Origin: Chaetoceros tenuissimus
Lineage: Eukaryota > Bacillariophyta > Thalassiosirophyceae > Chaetocerotales > Chaetocerotaceae
Length of the DNA: 56,547 bases
Assembly: GCA_021927905.1 (NCBI GenBank)
Contig: BLLK01000034.1
Location: 1-56,547 of the forward strand
Direction of reading: 5' to 3'
The position numbers and the translations under genes were made by a program. Below the pieces are notes generated by a model, which saw nothing but the letters and a program-made list of their open reading frames with translations, was not told the origin of the DNA and made no database searches. The first letter of the stretch is position 1; every line of letters starts with the position of its first letter. Below are positions 9,849 through 22,132 of the stretch, in pieces.

Positions 9849-12800
9849 TTAGATTGGACACAGCCCACAACTGTCAGCGCAATTGGCTTTGACAGCACCA
9901 TCATAAACGGTATCGGTACAATATTTCGCAATTCTCTTGGCTGCTTTGCCCTTGTTCTTGGTGAGCCAAGTACAGGATTTTTCTTTGCTAGTTTTGAGGA
10001 GCTCAAACCTGAAAGCAGAATCATCTTGACAGGAAGGATCATTAGGTGTGGATCTGTCGTCAGGACATTGACCGCAACTTTTGAAACAGGCTTCCTTGAC
10101 TGCGCCTTCTTCAAAGTCCGAAGTACAGTATTCTCCAATACGCTTGGCATCGATGCAACTGAGTTGATTCTTCAAGAGCCAGCTACAATTCTTTGTTTTA
10201 TCTTGATTTTTTAGCTGGAAAGTAAAAGAAGAATCATCCACACATGGTGTTTCGCAGGCATTGCAAGAAAGAGGACACAAGAACTTGACACTGTTTCTTC
10301 CACAGTACTTAGCAATCCTATCAGACGTTTGCTGAGAGTTCCGAGTCAGCCATGCGCAAGTTACGTCCTTACCAACATTGTCGAGAGTAAAGGTACCAGT
10401 GGTACTATCAACACAGATGTCTTCAGGTGCTGTAGGTGCTGGGGTAGTCGTTGGCTATTTGAATGAGGAACAAGATGGAAAGTTAGGTAATGCGTGAATG
10501 TTGATAAGTAGCATAAAAGAGTACAAGAACTTACAGTTGAAGTAGGAGCTGCAGTTGGTGGTCCCTCACAGCGATTATTACCTGTGTTTCGAATGGTACC
10601 TTCAGGACATGCACATTCCTTTCCATTTTTGATTGTTTCAAAAGTATTTGGACAATTGCAGACACCTTCGTCATCTTTGACCTCACACTTTCCATTGAAT
10701 TTGCAATTCACGTTATCACAAGGTCCTACAAATACTGGAGCAAGAGCAGGTGCTGGTGCTGGAACTACTTCTGCTGAGACAGAAGTAATACTAGTAACAC
10801 CAGCAGGAGGAGAAGAAGAAAAACTTGAATTACCAATTGCCGTCTGAATCGCATCACCAATGTTTGTACTTGAGGTAGTTAAGTCTACAGTATTTTCAGG
10901 AAAAGTAAAAGTTGTTGTTGTTTCTGCTGTCCCTGACAAAGCTTGAAGAAGTCGGGAAGTTGTCATTTCTAGTCGTCTTCCTGAGATTATTGTATCACAA
11001 TCCACACTAGAAGTACAACCGCTGTTAGCAGAACAAGTAATTAAAGCTTTTTCTTGTGCCGGTGGAATCATCAAGGCACAGAGGTCCCTTAATATACCGT
11101 CTAGTACATTTCTTTCTCCGTTGAATGCAACTGTAACTTCACTCGTAATACTTCTCGTTACAATAGGAGCGGGAGCGGGAGCTAAAGTCGTCTGCAGGAA
11201 TCTACTTGAAACAGCCCAAGATGACTTGTCACAATGGAGCTCTACTTCTTCGTCCTCTGATGCTTCAATTAAAGCTTTGGTACATTCACGTTGTACAAGA
11301 TTCTCTACAAGCTCTACTTGATCAATGTCTTGCACTCCACGAACTGGAGCTCCTTGCTCATCAGAACAATCATTGATTAGAACCACGTCTGGAGCACGAG
11401 TACGGTAGAAGCAAACATCAGGGTTCTTCACAACATAACAAGCTGCTTTGTCCATGATTGTAGGAACAATCACATTAGCCATGAAGTGTGCAGAAGCAAG
11501 TCCAATACTTGCTGGCTCACTAGTATCGATGATATCATTGCGACTTGTCATTGCCCAGATCTTTACAGCTTCGGTAGGACCATAGATCATTTGATCATTG
11601 ACAGGGTACTTTCCAAAGGCTGGAATTACCGCATATCTGTTTCCATAGTCATAAGTATCCTTGTCAACCTTGAAGATGTCAACAGGTACTGCATAGAATG
11701 CATCTAAACGGAAGAATGCTACTCTTCCATACTCAAACCCGTGGCTTAGGGCGTGGTCCTCCATTAAAGTCCATGCTGATTGAATGCTGGTAATAGCTTT
11801 GAAAGATTCTACCTTCTTGTCATCCTTGACATTGACCGATGGTGGCGATTTACCAATATTTGCAGCAATCACTTTCGACATCTCACCTAGATCATGGATG
11901 GCATCGGCATCAGTATTGCTAATGTCATCTTCATTCTCCGAAGGCAAGGTACCATAGTGAATGACAATGTCGCAATTATACTTGGCGTTTGGGATAAGGA
12001 TATTCTTGATGATGCTTGGAAGAGAAATTGCCTTGAAACTTTTTAGTGGCCCAAAGAAATTCAAACTGCAGCATGGTAGCTCAGCAATTTGAACTTGAAC
12101 CTGTCCAACATTGGCAAGGAGACGACGTGCTTCATCTACACCCATATTCTTTACGAATGAAGGCAACCATTGTCTCAATTCATCACTGAAATGGTGATTG
12201 TCACCGACTCTCTTTCTTTCCTCCCAATGAAGCACACGATCGACGAAACGAGAATCATCTCTCGCGGCAAACTCTCCCAATGCACCAAGATAATGATTGA
12301 CAAGAACAAATACAGTCTTGCTAGAATCTAGATAAAGATTATCCTCACTACAGAGCTTCTCAAAAGGACGATGCGGATCACCAGTCATTCTCCACTCATC
12401 CTTGGTAGGAACAGCACTTAGATCAATGATGGTTTTCGCTGGAATTACACCATCACGACCTGTGATGGTGTCAGCGCCATAGTATCTCCAGCGCAGAGTA
12501 TCAAAGTCTTTGGCAACAATTGATAGACCAAGCTCTTTTGGAAAGCTCATGGATACATCCTGACGAGTGCTTTCGATACCACCAAACTGGAAACGAGACA
12601 CAGGCATACATGCCTTTGACTCCTCAAGGTGAAGACGGTCATCACTTAGATCGATCTGCTTCAACATCTTGAGGACAGAAGCAGGCTCTAGCATAAGGAT
12701 AGGGGTGGTATTCTCCTGATACATGAACTCATTGGGATTCCAAGCGTTTGGGTTAATGTGAATGTATTCGTCCACATCAGTCATGAGGGTCCATGTTGCA

Positions 12801-13515
12801 CCTTCGCCTTTCAAGGTTTGCATACACTTCACATTGAAGGCGTGCTGACGAGAGCGATGGAGTTTGATGGTGTTCTCATGCGATCTATCATCAAGCTCTT
12901 GCTCTGAAAACACATCATTATCATGCCACAAGTCAATGGTCATGTACTTTTCCCAACGTTGTAGGATAAGAAGAGGGCTGGTTTTGCTTCTTGGATCAGT
13001 CATGACGATCAATCTACGAAGAGGCAAGGCGAAATGGTGGTATGCTAACCATTCAATGAGTCTATGGTTATCATCCATAACGAGAAGACACGCGGAGAAG
13101 GAATTCTCATGATGGGCCTTGATAGAATTCACATCTTTCTCTGTAGCACTTACTACGATCTGGCTTTCGAGGAGAGATGGTACCTGAGTTGTAATGATAG
13201 ACAAAGTGAGCACTTGTTAAAAATGTGAAACATGTAAATGTAGTAGATTACTATGCTGTCATAGAATAAGTTCACATTTGTTGTAGGAATCGATAGAGTT
13301 CTTTTTCAATCCGAAGCCCCAAGCAACTAGTGAAATTGAAAGGGTCCTATACATAGAGTGACAAGGAATGGATTATATCCATAGTACTCTGCCTACTTAC
13401 CTCATGATTGGATTGAAGATTAGAATCTTATGGATGTATTGGGTGTGAACACCAAGTCAGTGAGTGAGAGTAGAGATAACAAACCAACTGAAACTGCATG
13501 ATTTGCGAACCTCAT
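9849..13515 (-). CDS. Secreted multidomain glycosyltransferase (GT92-like, second GT-like domain, EGF, three ShK-like repeats)
   Basis: Proposed exons: 13453-13515 (signal peptide MRFANHAVSVGLLSLLSL), 10535-13183 and 9849-10454, all joined in phase 0, giving about 1105 residues. The 80-bp intron 10455-10534 is well supported (GTAAGT...TAG). The first intron is tentative: its CAG acceptor at 13184 is good, but the GTGTTC donor is weak. Domains: a GT92-like region (about 45-365) with LIEWLAYHHF and the DxD motif TDVDEY; a second glycosyltransferase-like region (about 375-640, VAFFRLDAF); an Ala/Pro-rich linker; an EGF-like module (CKFNGKCEV...CNCP...CACPEG); and three six-Cys ShK-like repeats with C-x-WL, RI-x2-YC and SC-x2-C. 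It probably modifies glycans in the secretory pathway or cell wall. Whether both catalytic domains are active is unknown. Confidence 0.75.
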
Positions 13516-13689
13516 CTTTGATCCCTAGTGACTATCAAAAGGAAGAGAAAGCAGTGAGAATTGAGTCCATACTATGTGAGACAATATATGTACAGTGTAA
13601 AGGAGCGAAGGTCGATATAGGGATGTAATCATGATGAGATTGATTTACTTACAACTACTGTGAAAATGTATTGATATTTTCTTAGAATA

Positions 13690-13915
13690 TTCCTTTGCTG
13701 CTGGAAATACTTCTAATGGCATCAGAAATAATTATTCCTTGCATTTTGAAGATAGTGTTTCCGAAGTCTTCCGCCCTCCGCCTTCCGTTGAATTTCTAAT
13801 TTTAATTCAAAGAATTCAACGGCTCAATATAATGGCAGCAGAGATAATTATTCTTCCTATCATTTTGAAAGAAGTCTTTCCGAAGTCTTCCACCTTCCGT
13901 TGAATTTCTATTCAT
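13690..13915. repeat. Imperfect tandem pair, about 116-bp offset
   Basis: Two diverged copies share TAATGGCA, AATAATTATTC, CATTTTGAA, TTTCCGAAGTCTTCC and CTTCCGTTGAATTTCT. TAATGGC falls at 13714 and 13830. No coding potential is apparent. Confidence 0.7.
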
Positions 13916-13989
13916 GCATGCAATCCAATGACGAAGTACTCATTAGAGTGCCAAAGATGACGTCAGATGAAAATTTCTACTGTTGGGGG

Positions 13990-14700
13990 AATAGAATTCC
14001 GTCGTGTGAATTTCAGATCGGGGAGAGGAGTTTTATTTCTCCGAAATTCGGTCCAATCTTGATCTTTCTTCCCATCTCATGGGAGAGGAAGGGGAAAGGT
14101 TCTTCTTTCCTTTCTTAGAACTCAAGAATTCAATCTCTCTAGATCCAATCAGGAGAAGGGGAGATGAAGGAAGGAAGGATTGGGAGAAAAAGAGCTGAAG
14201 AAGTCTCTCCGAGAAGGAAAAACAAATGTTCGGGTCTTTTAAAAAAATTCTCTCATGGGTAAAAGAAAGGCTTGGAACAGGTTGAAGTGTTCGAGTCTTT
14301 AAAAAACTCTTGGAATCCTTCAACTTAGAAGCCTGTTGAAGTGTTCGGGTCATTAGACTAAAAATGTCTGACGAAGAAAGGTTGAATATTAGTGTCTTTT
14401 AAAAGAATCGGTCTTCAAAAGAACAGTCTCCAAAAGAACAGTCTTCAAAAGAACTTTCTCTTTGGAAGCCTCCAACTCTCCAACTTAGAATCTTGTTGAA
14501 GTGTTCTGGTCATTAGACTAAAAAGATCTAAGAAGACTTATCTCAAGGAAATTTCTAAACCCTTCCATTTTTGGAACTTCCAAAGTTCACCATCCTTTTC
14601 AACAAAATATTCGGCGATCCTATTCTCCATTTTGATGATTCAACTTCTTCTTTTTCCTGGAGATCGAGAAATTTCCCCATCTTCATGACTGGTATAATGG
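13990..14700. repeat. Dispersed upstream-type block, also at 18150-19060
   Basis: GAGAGGAGTTTTATTTCTCC at about 14026 recurs at about 18154, and GAAATTTCTAAACCC at about 14549 recurs at about 18909. The block is full of variations on GTTCGGGTCTTTTAAAA. Related motifs (TTGGAAAGGGCC, CGGGTCATTTT) occur at 33320 and 40860 just upstream of TOD1-like gene copies, so these appear to be decayed copies of one 5'-flanking region. No gene is visible here. Confidence 0.6.
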
Positions 14701-15297
14701 CCCGTCCTTTATATGAAACAAGAACTATTTACTAATTTCACAAGCGCATTTCTCCAATCTGATGACGCTTGGAAAAAATAGATTCTGACTTTTTGCAACG
14801 GTAGAGATTCTTGCTTTGTCATCGAACCGCCGCACAGCACAACATAAACATATTGACTTATTCCTTTTTGCCTGTTTACATGCTTGATACTTCACTTTGA
14901 AGTCCATACTTTCAATAAGAAACTCCCATCTAATAAGTTATCATCATACTCAGGTGCAAATTCGCAAAAATACAATGTCAAGGAAGCAAGCGGAAGTAGT
15001 TATGTCATTACATCATTTGATGGGTGTTTGATGCTTGTTTTCTTTTCGTTGTTTCTGTACTCTCAAATCAATGTATATCAGAAGACGAGTGAAAGTACTG
15101 TTTGTAGAAACTCCAGAAAAGCAGTGTTCAATACTGTAGTGTATGGATACCTTACAAGTTTAGTGGGTATTTATCCATACTACCCCCCCTCCCCACACAC
15201 AAAAAATTATTCTTGTAAAGGAAACAACACTTCCGTTGAAACACTTACAAGAGTCAAAACAACATAAAATTGCGCACACATCTCTATTATGCAATGA
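14701..15297. other. Stretch without a supported gene
   Basis: The short open frames here are not convincing. A C-rich run (TACTACCCCCCCTCCCC) at about 15180 resembles the terminal motif of the small element at 15873-16067. Confidence 0.3.
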
Positions 15298-15342
15298 AGA
15301 ATACATGTAACAAAGACAAAGCTACTGCAGCAATGGTCCAAG

Positions 15343-15681
15343 ATGCGTTCTATAGAGACTACCAATATTCCGGATCCAGGAGAGTTCCAGGAAGATGAAG
15401 AGATCCCTTATGTTATGGGTTTAGAGGAAACAATTGTTGGCAGAGCACAGGAAATTCAAGCTGATCGATTGTGGACTAACAACATACAGAAGTTTCCAAA
15501 GCATGTTATGCAATCGCTGAAAGAAAGGTTAGAAAAGACGCTAGGAAACACCAGTGCCAACTCATCGTCTGTTGCCTTACCTGTGCCTATGCCTGCTGTA
15601 CCTGTACCAGCTCAACTTCAGTCAGAGGAAACAGAAGTTACAGCTGACTTTGACGAGTTGAAGAGGGAAGTTGAGTTGTAA
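15343..15681 (+). CDS. Small hypothetical protein (112 aa or partial)
   Basis: From ATG 15343 the ORF gives MRSIETTNIPDPGEFQEDEE followed by a helical, charged region (IQADRLWTNN, VMQSLKERLEKTL), an Ala/Pro/Val linker and an acidic tail (ADFDELKREVEL). The composition is coding-like and differs from the surrounding low-complexity DNA. The frame is open to 15298 and a CTACTGCAG acceptor-like motif lies just before the ATG, so an upstream exon may exist. I recognise no family. Confidence 0.45.
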   Translation: MRSIETTNIPDPGEFQEDEEIPYVMGLEETIVGRAQEIQADRLWTNNIQKFPKHVMQSLKERLEKTLGNTSANSSSVALPVPMPAVPVPAQLQSEETEVTADFDELKREVEL

Positions 15682-15872
15682 TAGGCTGTCGTGATGTGCT
15701 TTTGTTCTGTGAAATGTGTGGCTGCGTGAGGGAAAAAAGGGGAAAAATGAGGATTTTCTCCCAAGCCAACGAAAAGGGGATAATTTTTCTCCTAATCCAA
15801 CGAAAAGGGGATAACGATGGATGGAAAAGTTCGGAGAAAAACGATGAAAAGAGACAATTTAAATTTCAGCAT
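15682..15872. other. Low-complexity purine-rich stretch
   Basis: Contains two copies of CAACGAAAAGGGGATAA about 43 bp apart and no supported gene. Confidence 0.4.
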
Positions 15873-16067
15873 GAGGGGGTAGTATCAACTTGTATTAGGG
15901 AAAAATACATAAAAATAAAGAAATACAAATAAACCAAAGTACGGAAGCTTTCAATAACACCTTAAAGTTATATGTTCCGTGGTTCAAAGTTGTACAAATA
16001 TTTTTTTTTATGTAGTATTTTCCATATGTAGTCAGCTTTCGGACGAACTTTTTGATACTACCCCCTC
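15873..16067. mobile_element. Small MITE-like element with perfect 16-bp terminal inverted repeats
   Basis: GAGGGGGTAGTATCAA at 15873-15888 is the exact reverse complement of 16052-16067. The 195-bp interior is AT-rich and non-coding. No clear target-site duplication is visible, so a hairpin-forming non-mobile sequence is an alternative. Confidence 0.55.
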
Positions 16068-16189
16068 TAGGCCATTTCAAAAATCCTTAATTACATTACA
16101 AAAAAAAATCAATAGGTAAAATCTGATATGCTACAATTGTAGAGTAGATGTGAAAGTATATGGTTGCATACTCTGATAATTTCATTTGA

Positions 16190-16470
16190 ATGTTTTTTTT
16201 TTGTTTTTTCGGGGGGGGGGTAGCTATTTTTTAGGATAAATAGCCACTAAACTGGTACTACATTTGAATGAAACACGTTGAAGTTCGCAGTTCACACAAC
16301 ACTGCTGTGATTTCTGTACTTATTATCATTTCAAATTTCTGGTTCAGCCATTTTTTTGTTTCAATTTTCTGGATTTTTTCGTGTCGTTTCATGTCGTGTC
16401 GTGTTGTTTCGTGTCGTGTCATTTCGTTTCGTTTCGTTTCGTTTTGGTCGTTTTGTTTCGTTCTATCTTC
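16190..16470. repeat. Homopolymer and (TTTCG)n-type microsatellite
   Basis: A T-run and G-run at about 16190-16222 are followed by a pentanucleotide tract at about 16375-16460 of TTTCG/TGTCG variants. Open frames across it on both strands are by-products of the repeat. Confidence 0.8.
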
Positions 16471-17029
16471 TGATTTCACAAGACACAAGACTTCGTACGC
16501 ATAAAATTTCATCATCCTTCTTTATGATGAAAGACAACAATTAAATGCAAAAGAAAATAGACTATTTCTATCAAATTTCCCATCGGAAAAGGGACGCATT
16601 TAGTCAGACTAGATGTTTGCTTGATCATGAGAGAGCAGGTCAAACTCAGTTTAAAGCTTCGACTCGTCATAAGCAGATGGTGTCTTCTTCTTACGAACTT
16701 CTTACAAAATGATAACAAGCGATAAAGATGAGGTAGCTTTAAGGAGGTATGACAAATATACAATTAGACTGTAGATAGGACGTCGTTGTTTCTGTTTTCA
16801 AGGATCTTGTGAAACAAAACGACACAGATAAGACGGATCAACCACATGAGCAATGTGTTGTTATTGATGAATGCTATTAAAAGGACTCTCAATATCAAAG
16901 CAGGCGCAGAATACAAAACAAATAGTCGCGATTCAGGTGAAGGGTATACAAGACAATCATCAATGGAGCAAAAATTGAAGATAGAGTACTACAAATATCA
17001 AGATTGGGAAATTTCTCGATCTCTCTGCT

Positions 17030-18145
17030 TACTATTTCGGTGTTCAAATTGAGAGAAGGCACCGTCAGTGTATTTGTTATGAGTCGATCGTATTGAAAGT
17101 TCAATATTACATTTACTTCCAATACGGATGAATGTGCAGTGTTAGAAGTACAGACGAACTTGTAAATTGTGTATCGAAAAAAGTAGAAAATGCGGTTTCC
17201 CATCGACACAAGAAGAGCTCTCGTATACTGATATACTGATTGATTCTAAGTGCGTTTTCAATTTATAAAATAATTAATGAGTCTATTTTTTATTAGATTG
17301 AATTTGTTTAATCAATACAGCAATAAAAACGGTGAAATTGTGATGAAACTGCATCTACTGGAACGTTTTGATTCAAACATGTTGTATACAATACAGTATG
17401 AGCAAGTCTCTACAAGTAGTACTTTTACTATAACTACTTAGAAATGAATATAATAAGAGAGAGCACAGGGAGCAATTATTAAAAGACAAAACAAGCAAGT
17501 CAAGCACCGGTCACACATATAGCTAGTTACATTGCTTCCTCCTCGCTCCTGTATAGTTGGAAAACTTGGATCTGAGTATGATTGATTGGTTTATGAAATG
17601 AGATTGTTCTATGAAAGATGGACTTTTTCCTACAGAACCATAGAAGGACGCATCATGTAAACAAGCGAAAAGGAATAAGTCAATTTATTGTAGGTATGGT
17701 ATGGTTGTTCACACAACTAGGAATCTAGCTGTTGCAGAAAAGATTAAATCTCTCTTTTTGCCAAGCATCATCACAATGGAGCAAATGCTTCTGACTTGAA
17801 TAAATTGTTCTAAGTCTTTTTCATAAAAAAGTGATGTGCCATCGTACTAGGCATGAAGATAGCAGGGAAATTCCAAGTGCTCGTCGATTACACTGATTAT
17901 CACTGTGGTGTTTAATTTGAGAGAAGGCGCCACCGGTGTATGCACGTTGATCTTATTGAAGAAATATGAAGGTTTCTGCAGTGATAGAAATAGAAGGATC
18001 GCATTGTGAATTACAGAAGCATGAATACGTCTCAAATGCAGATTCCAATCGATGCAATATGCATACTTGTATGCTGATATATTCATTGGTTCTATGGGTC
18101 TTTTACTTTGTAAAATAATATATGAGTCTATTCATTAAAAATTAG
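17030..18145. repeat. Diverged direct repeat pair (about 17035-17290 and 17885-18145)
   Basis: Both copies contain TTGAGAGAAGGC, then GTGTAT, TCTTATTGAA-like text, CTGATATA and an ending AAAATAAT...GAGTCTATT. They are heavily diverged and non-coding. The interval between them shows no gene. Confidence 0.55.
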
Positions 18146-18289
18146 ATCGGTGGAGAGGAGTTTTATTTCTCCGAAATTTGGTCTAATCTTGATCTTCCTT
18201 GAATGGGTTTGTGTTCCGGTCTTTTAAATTTTGTTGTGTTCCGGTCTTTTCCCCTTGTCTTGGGAAGAGGTTGAAAAGTGTTCCGGTCT

Positions 18290-18805
18290 TTTCCCCCCTG
18301 TCTTTAATTTTTTTCCCCCTGTCTTTAATTTTTTCCCCCTGTCTTTAATTCTTTTCCCCCTGTCTTTAATTCTTTTCCCCCTGTCTTTAATTCTTTTCCC
18401 CCTGTCTTTAATTCTTTTCCCACCCCGTACTACCAAGTTCGTCAGGGATAAACAATGATACGCTAAGGATGATGACGTATGAAAGGTGAACTTATTCCAA
18501 GTTTTCCTCCGAGTTACTAGCCAACCAATGATCCGTTCGATATTTATATCTTAGATCAAGTTAGGCTAGGAGGGTGAGCCTGCTCCCCCCCATGCTTGAC
18601 AAGAGGTTTACCTCTTATTGGACTATCATAATATTGGAACCAAAGACTTAGATTAGTAGAGTAATACGTAATCCTGAACTACCTCATTCTCCTTAAGTAG
18701 CTACTCTGCATCCCCCTGTCTTTAATTCTTTTCCCCCTGTCTTTAATTCTTTTCCCCCTGTCTTTAATTCTTTTCCCCCTGTCTTTAATTCTTTTCCCCC
18801 TGTCT
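18290..18805. repeat. 21-bp minisatellite (TTCTTTTCCCCCTGTCTTTAA) split by a 288-bp insertion
   Basis: About seven units run 18291-18421 and about five more 18710-18800, in register on both sides. The intervening 18422-18709 is unrelated. Read from the minus strand it contains a CCAAT-like ATTGGTT and a TATA-like TATAAATA, as an LTR would; a solo LTR is a guess. Open frames here simply translate the repeat. Confidence 0.85.
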
Positions 18806-19247
18806 TGGAAGAGGTGAGTGTTCCGGTCTTTAAAATTTTTTCCCCTTTTATTAGACTAGAAAGGTCTCACGAAGAACAGGTTTAGTGTTCTCAACTGATC
18901 AGTAGTAGGAAATTTCTAAACCCTCCCATTTTTTGGAACTTCCCAAATTCACCATCATTTCAAAAAAAATCAGCGATCCTATTCTAGCTAGATCTGGACA
19001 TTTTGATTCCATTTCTTCTTCTTGGTGGAGCTCCACCGATAAAACGTTTAAACGGTCTGTCCTCCATCCCAAAAACAACTTTCTAAAGATGATGGATTGG
19101 TTTCTATGTAGACAACGTAAATACTCGTCCAGTTATCAAAATCTTGACTTTTTCCAATAGGAAAAATACGTACGAGTAATCGCCAAATCATAACTGATAA
19201 TTTTATACTTCTTCTTCACTGTATGATAACATCACTGTATGATAACA
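18806..19247. repeat. Copy of the TOD1-like gene 5'-flank
   Basis: Resembles 14540-14700 and the sequence just upstream of 33562 (shared ATCTTGACTTTTTCCAATAG, TCATAACT, TACTTCTTCTTC). It leads directly into the decayed gene start at 19248. Confidence 0.6.
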
Positions 19248-19660
19248 ATGCCTCTATTCATTCCAAACATGAAGACGCGAAAGCAAGATGAAGAAGCGAA
19301 AGATGAAGAAAATTGAATTGAAATTGATCCTATTAGGAAGAAAGTTGCTCCTTTTGTATAATATTCTATCGTCTTTTAGACCTCAAAATTGTCAGGAGTA
19401 CCAACATTATCCAAGCCCCAGACAAGGAGAATATGCCGATGAAGAATCAGCAGCAGCAAGCATTTTCCAGTAGAGAAGCTCATTTCGACTTACTTCAACA
19501 GCAACGGTTTTATACTTCTTCTAGCAGTAGTAGCAATCATTCAGAGAGTAGGGAGAATGATATGAAAAGCATGGTGTTTCAAAATGTAAAAACAGGAGCC
19601 CTTCTAACAGAACAACTTTTCGTTATTGTCTCGAGGATAGTCAACTAGCAAATATTCAAC
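19248..19660 (+). pseudogene. 5' fragment of a TOD1-like glycosyltransferase gene
   Basis: The start is homologous to the intact gene at 33562: ATGCCTCTATTCATTCCAAA, the Lys/Arg/Met-rich cytoplasmic tail, part of the hydrophobic anchor (LILLGRKLLLL), then the Gln/Ser region and GATATGAAAAGCATGGTGT. Several indels shift the frame inside the anchor, and the catalytic part is absent. From 19660 to about 20230 I find no clear homology or convincing gene. Confidence 0.7.
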
Positions 19661-20504
19661 GCACTGGAAACACTTTCAGTCGTAATCAAACTAAGGATGA
19701 AAATGAAATGTGCTTCAAAGAAAATGAGGTCAAAACAAGCATAAGAAAGACCAAATTTTACTGTCATGTCTCAAAAAGCTGGAGGAACGGCAATGAGGGC
19801 GCTTGTAAGACAATGTTATGGGGGAACTACTAATTTTCAAAATGGAATCTCACCAACTCCTGAGGATGATAGGGGAAAATTTCTCACCCAATCATCATTG
19901 GACATATATGGCCTAGAAAGAGAATAGAATCATTACTCAAAGGCGCTTCAAGAGATAGTTCCATTTTCTACATTCATAGAGAAGAGACAAGCAGGCTAGT
20001 AGCAGCAATCTAACAAACCATGAAAAGATTCTGTGGAGGGAGAACTTCTCAAAAGTTTGAATCTTTGCAAAGAAACGACACTGACCATACATGTACAATT
20101 GTGGAGAATGATCTTGTTGACAAAGTCGTCCAACCAAAGCTTTTTGAAATTTCTGGCGATGTACATCGCATATGGTCACGTGATACATTCAATACAATGA
20201 ATAATAATCGATCACATTGAAACTTGCAGAGTGGATTTATGAAGTTTTCTAAAAGCCCAATTGACTAAACACTGTCTATTTATGATGGGATTAGGTTTAA
20301 TGAAATATAAAATGTGAATGTGAAAGAAACTACTTTATGATTCTTTCGTATATATATATAAACACTAATCGATTACGAGTACCTATAAATATCCTTTCAT
20401 TTGGAATTTCAATGTTGGGATTCAGACCCTGACGATCTCGCGTCTAGTGCCTTATGAGACTACTAAAGCCCCGCTCCTTTGGTAGTCTAGACTTAACTTC
20501 AGGA

Positions 20505-20920
20505 TATAAAAATGTTGATAAAGAATGATGTCTTTCTGGAAGAACCCAAGAAGAGTCGGGTTCCACCTTGTATCATTTGTCTAGTCTGTCCCTGTTGGTA
20601 AGAAGTCAGGAGGCGAATTGATTGGTATTACACCTTGTTCAGGATTATCAATCCAACTGCGTCTACCTGCTAGGAGAAATTGTTGGAGTGTGGGCTCTGG
20701 AGGAATTGTATGAATAGTTGTCTTCATCAATCATGTCAAAGTGAGATACAAATACAAAACTCAAGCAGATAGAGAAAGACTTGGATTGTATCGACCAATG
20801 CTATGTGATGTGATTGTTTTAAAGATGCTGAAGTACTTTCTACAGAAAGTGGTTGCAAAAGCTGTGCCCATCACAATCAAGAAGGGGGAAGTAAATAAAT
20901 ACAGAGCTATGGTACAACAA
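20505..20920. repeat. Dispersed 3'-flank repeat, also at about 36680-37125
   Basis: Shares long stretches with 36680-37125, for example GAATGATGTCTTTCTGGAAG and CAACTGCGTCTACCTGCTAG. It follows the decayed TOD1-like gene here and the intact one there, so it is the copied 3' flank. No coding function is visible. Confidence 0.8.
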
Positions 20921-21165
20921 GATCGCAATGGAAGTCATATGATTGTACATTACATGACAACGAAGTAATGTTGCCAAAATAGAAAAGAGTAAAACATACA
21001 TTATTTTTTATAGTATTTTTTGGCTCCTGGAGTTTCGTGGTGCATCTACAGAAAAGGCTCGAGAAGAGAAAGGGAAGAGAAGAGAGCGGAGCAATCACCA
21101 ACGTCGTCCGTCAACCAAGGCGCGTACAAGCTCGCAAGACTCAAGAGAGAGAGATTGAGAGAGAC

Positions 21166-21855
21166 TACCCCGTGCACAAATTGGGGGGTGAATTTTCATC
21201 TTTTTGGAAGAGGGGAGGGGCTTAAGTAAAAAGGAGTTTCTGCGACATTTTATATTTTCACAGTAGTGTACGTACATTAGATACTGCTGCTCTCTGCTGC
21301 TGCTCTTCCTCCACATCTCCAACGCCAAACCAACAACATCGCAAACGAACACCACAATAGAGTGAATACAAAGGCTCTGTACATAACAATAAACTGATAT
21401 TGGAACAAATCTTTTACATCAATAAACAATTATTAGTCCCTGTGTATAGTGCATCGAATGCTGTTGCTTGTAAAGTGTTGTGAATTGATTTCTATCGATT
21501 TGAAAGTGTTGTGTGTTTCCCACCTTTTCAGTCTTGACTTCCTCTACTATAGCATCTCTTCTCCATGGTAGAATAGGGATCAGCCTTTGCAATCTATTTG
21601 AGTAGTAGTTTTAGTCTATTCTTCCGATGTCTGATCCTAATTGTACTGATAGGAATTAGGTCTATTCAATGCATTTCATTCAAATTGGAGGTGATTTAGG
21701 TTTTTGTTAGAGTTGCTGTCGCGTGGATTTCCGGGTCTTTGCTTAACATTAAATTAGTTGAAGAAAATCTGCAAAGTCGAATTAACAGTGATTTAGCTTA
21801 AAATTGTGTAATTCCCCCAGATGAAAATATACCCCCCCAATTTGTGCACGGGGTA
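21166..21855. mobile_element. MITE-like DNA element with about 36-bp TIRs and 5-bp target duplication
   Basis: The left end TACCCCGTGCACAAATTGGG is matched by its reverse complement at the right end. Similarity extends about 36 bp, with a slightly longer G-run on the right. GAGAC flanks both sides directly (21161-21165 and 21856-21860), as expected of a target-site duplication. The 690-bp interior has no ORF, so the element is non-autonomous. The superfamily is unknown. Confidence 0.75.
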
Positions 21856-22024
21856 GAGACGTAAGAAGAGAGTGAAGTATGAACCTCCTTAGTCTATCTC
21901 ATTCTCTTGAAGATTGCAAGTTGGAACTCTAGTAGTTTCAGCCGAATGTTTTTAAGAGGATCAAGTCTAGACAGCTCCATTAGCATAGGAGGATCACACT
22001 GTCTAGCGGGAGACATGTCTCCTT

Positions 22025-22132
22025 ATCAATTCCTCCACTTCAGGGAGAAGATCACACGCAGGTGATATTCCATTAATTCCTCCACCGCAGGGAGAAGATC
22101 ACACGCAGGTGATATTCCATTAATTCCTCCAC
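22025..22132. repeat. Minisatellite flank left of the Copia insertion
   Basis: Two to three copies of a unit of about 57 bp containing GGGAGAAGATCACACGCAGG and TGATATTCCATTAATTCCTCCAC. The same unit resumes at 29071, so the retroelement sits inside this array. Confidence 0.85.

Noticed and set aside
14884-15267. 127-codon ORF
   Set aside because: Includes a C-run and shows no domain or coding-like composition.
16258-16544. ORFs rich in Arg/Thr/Glu or Val/Ser/Phe
   Set aside because: Produced by the TTTCG microsatellite; no domain and mutually overlapping on both strands.
18224-18458. Lys/Arg/Asp-rich and Phe/Leu-rich repeat proteins
   Set aside because: They are translations of the 21-bp minisatellite on the two strands.
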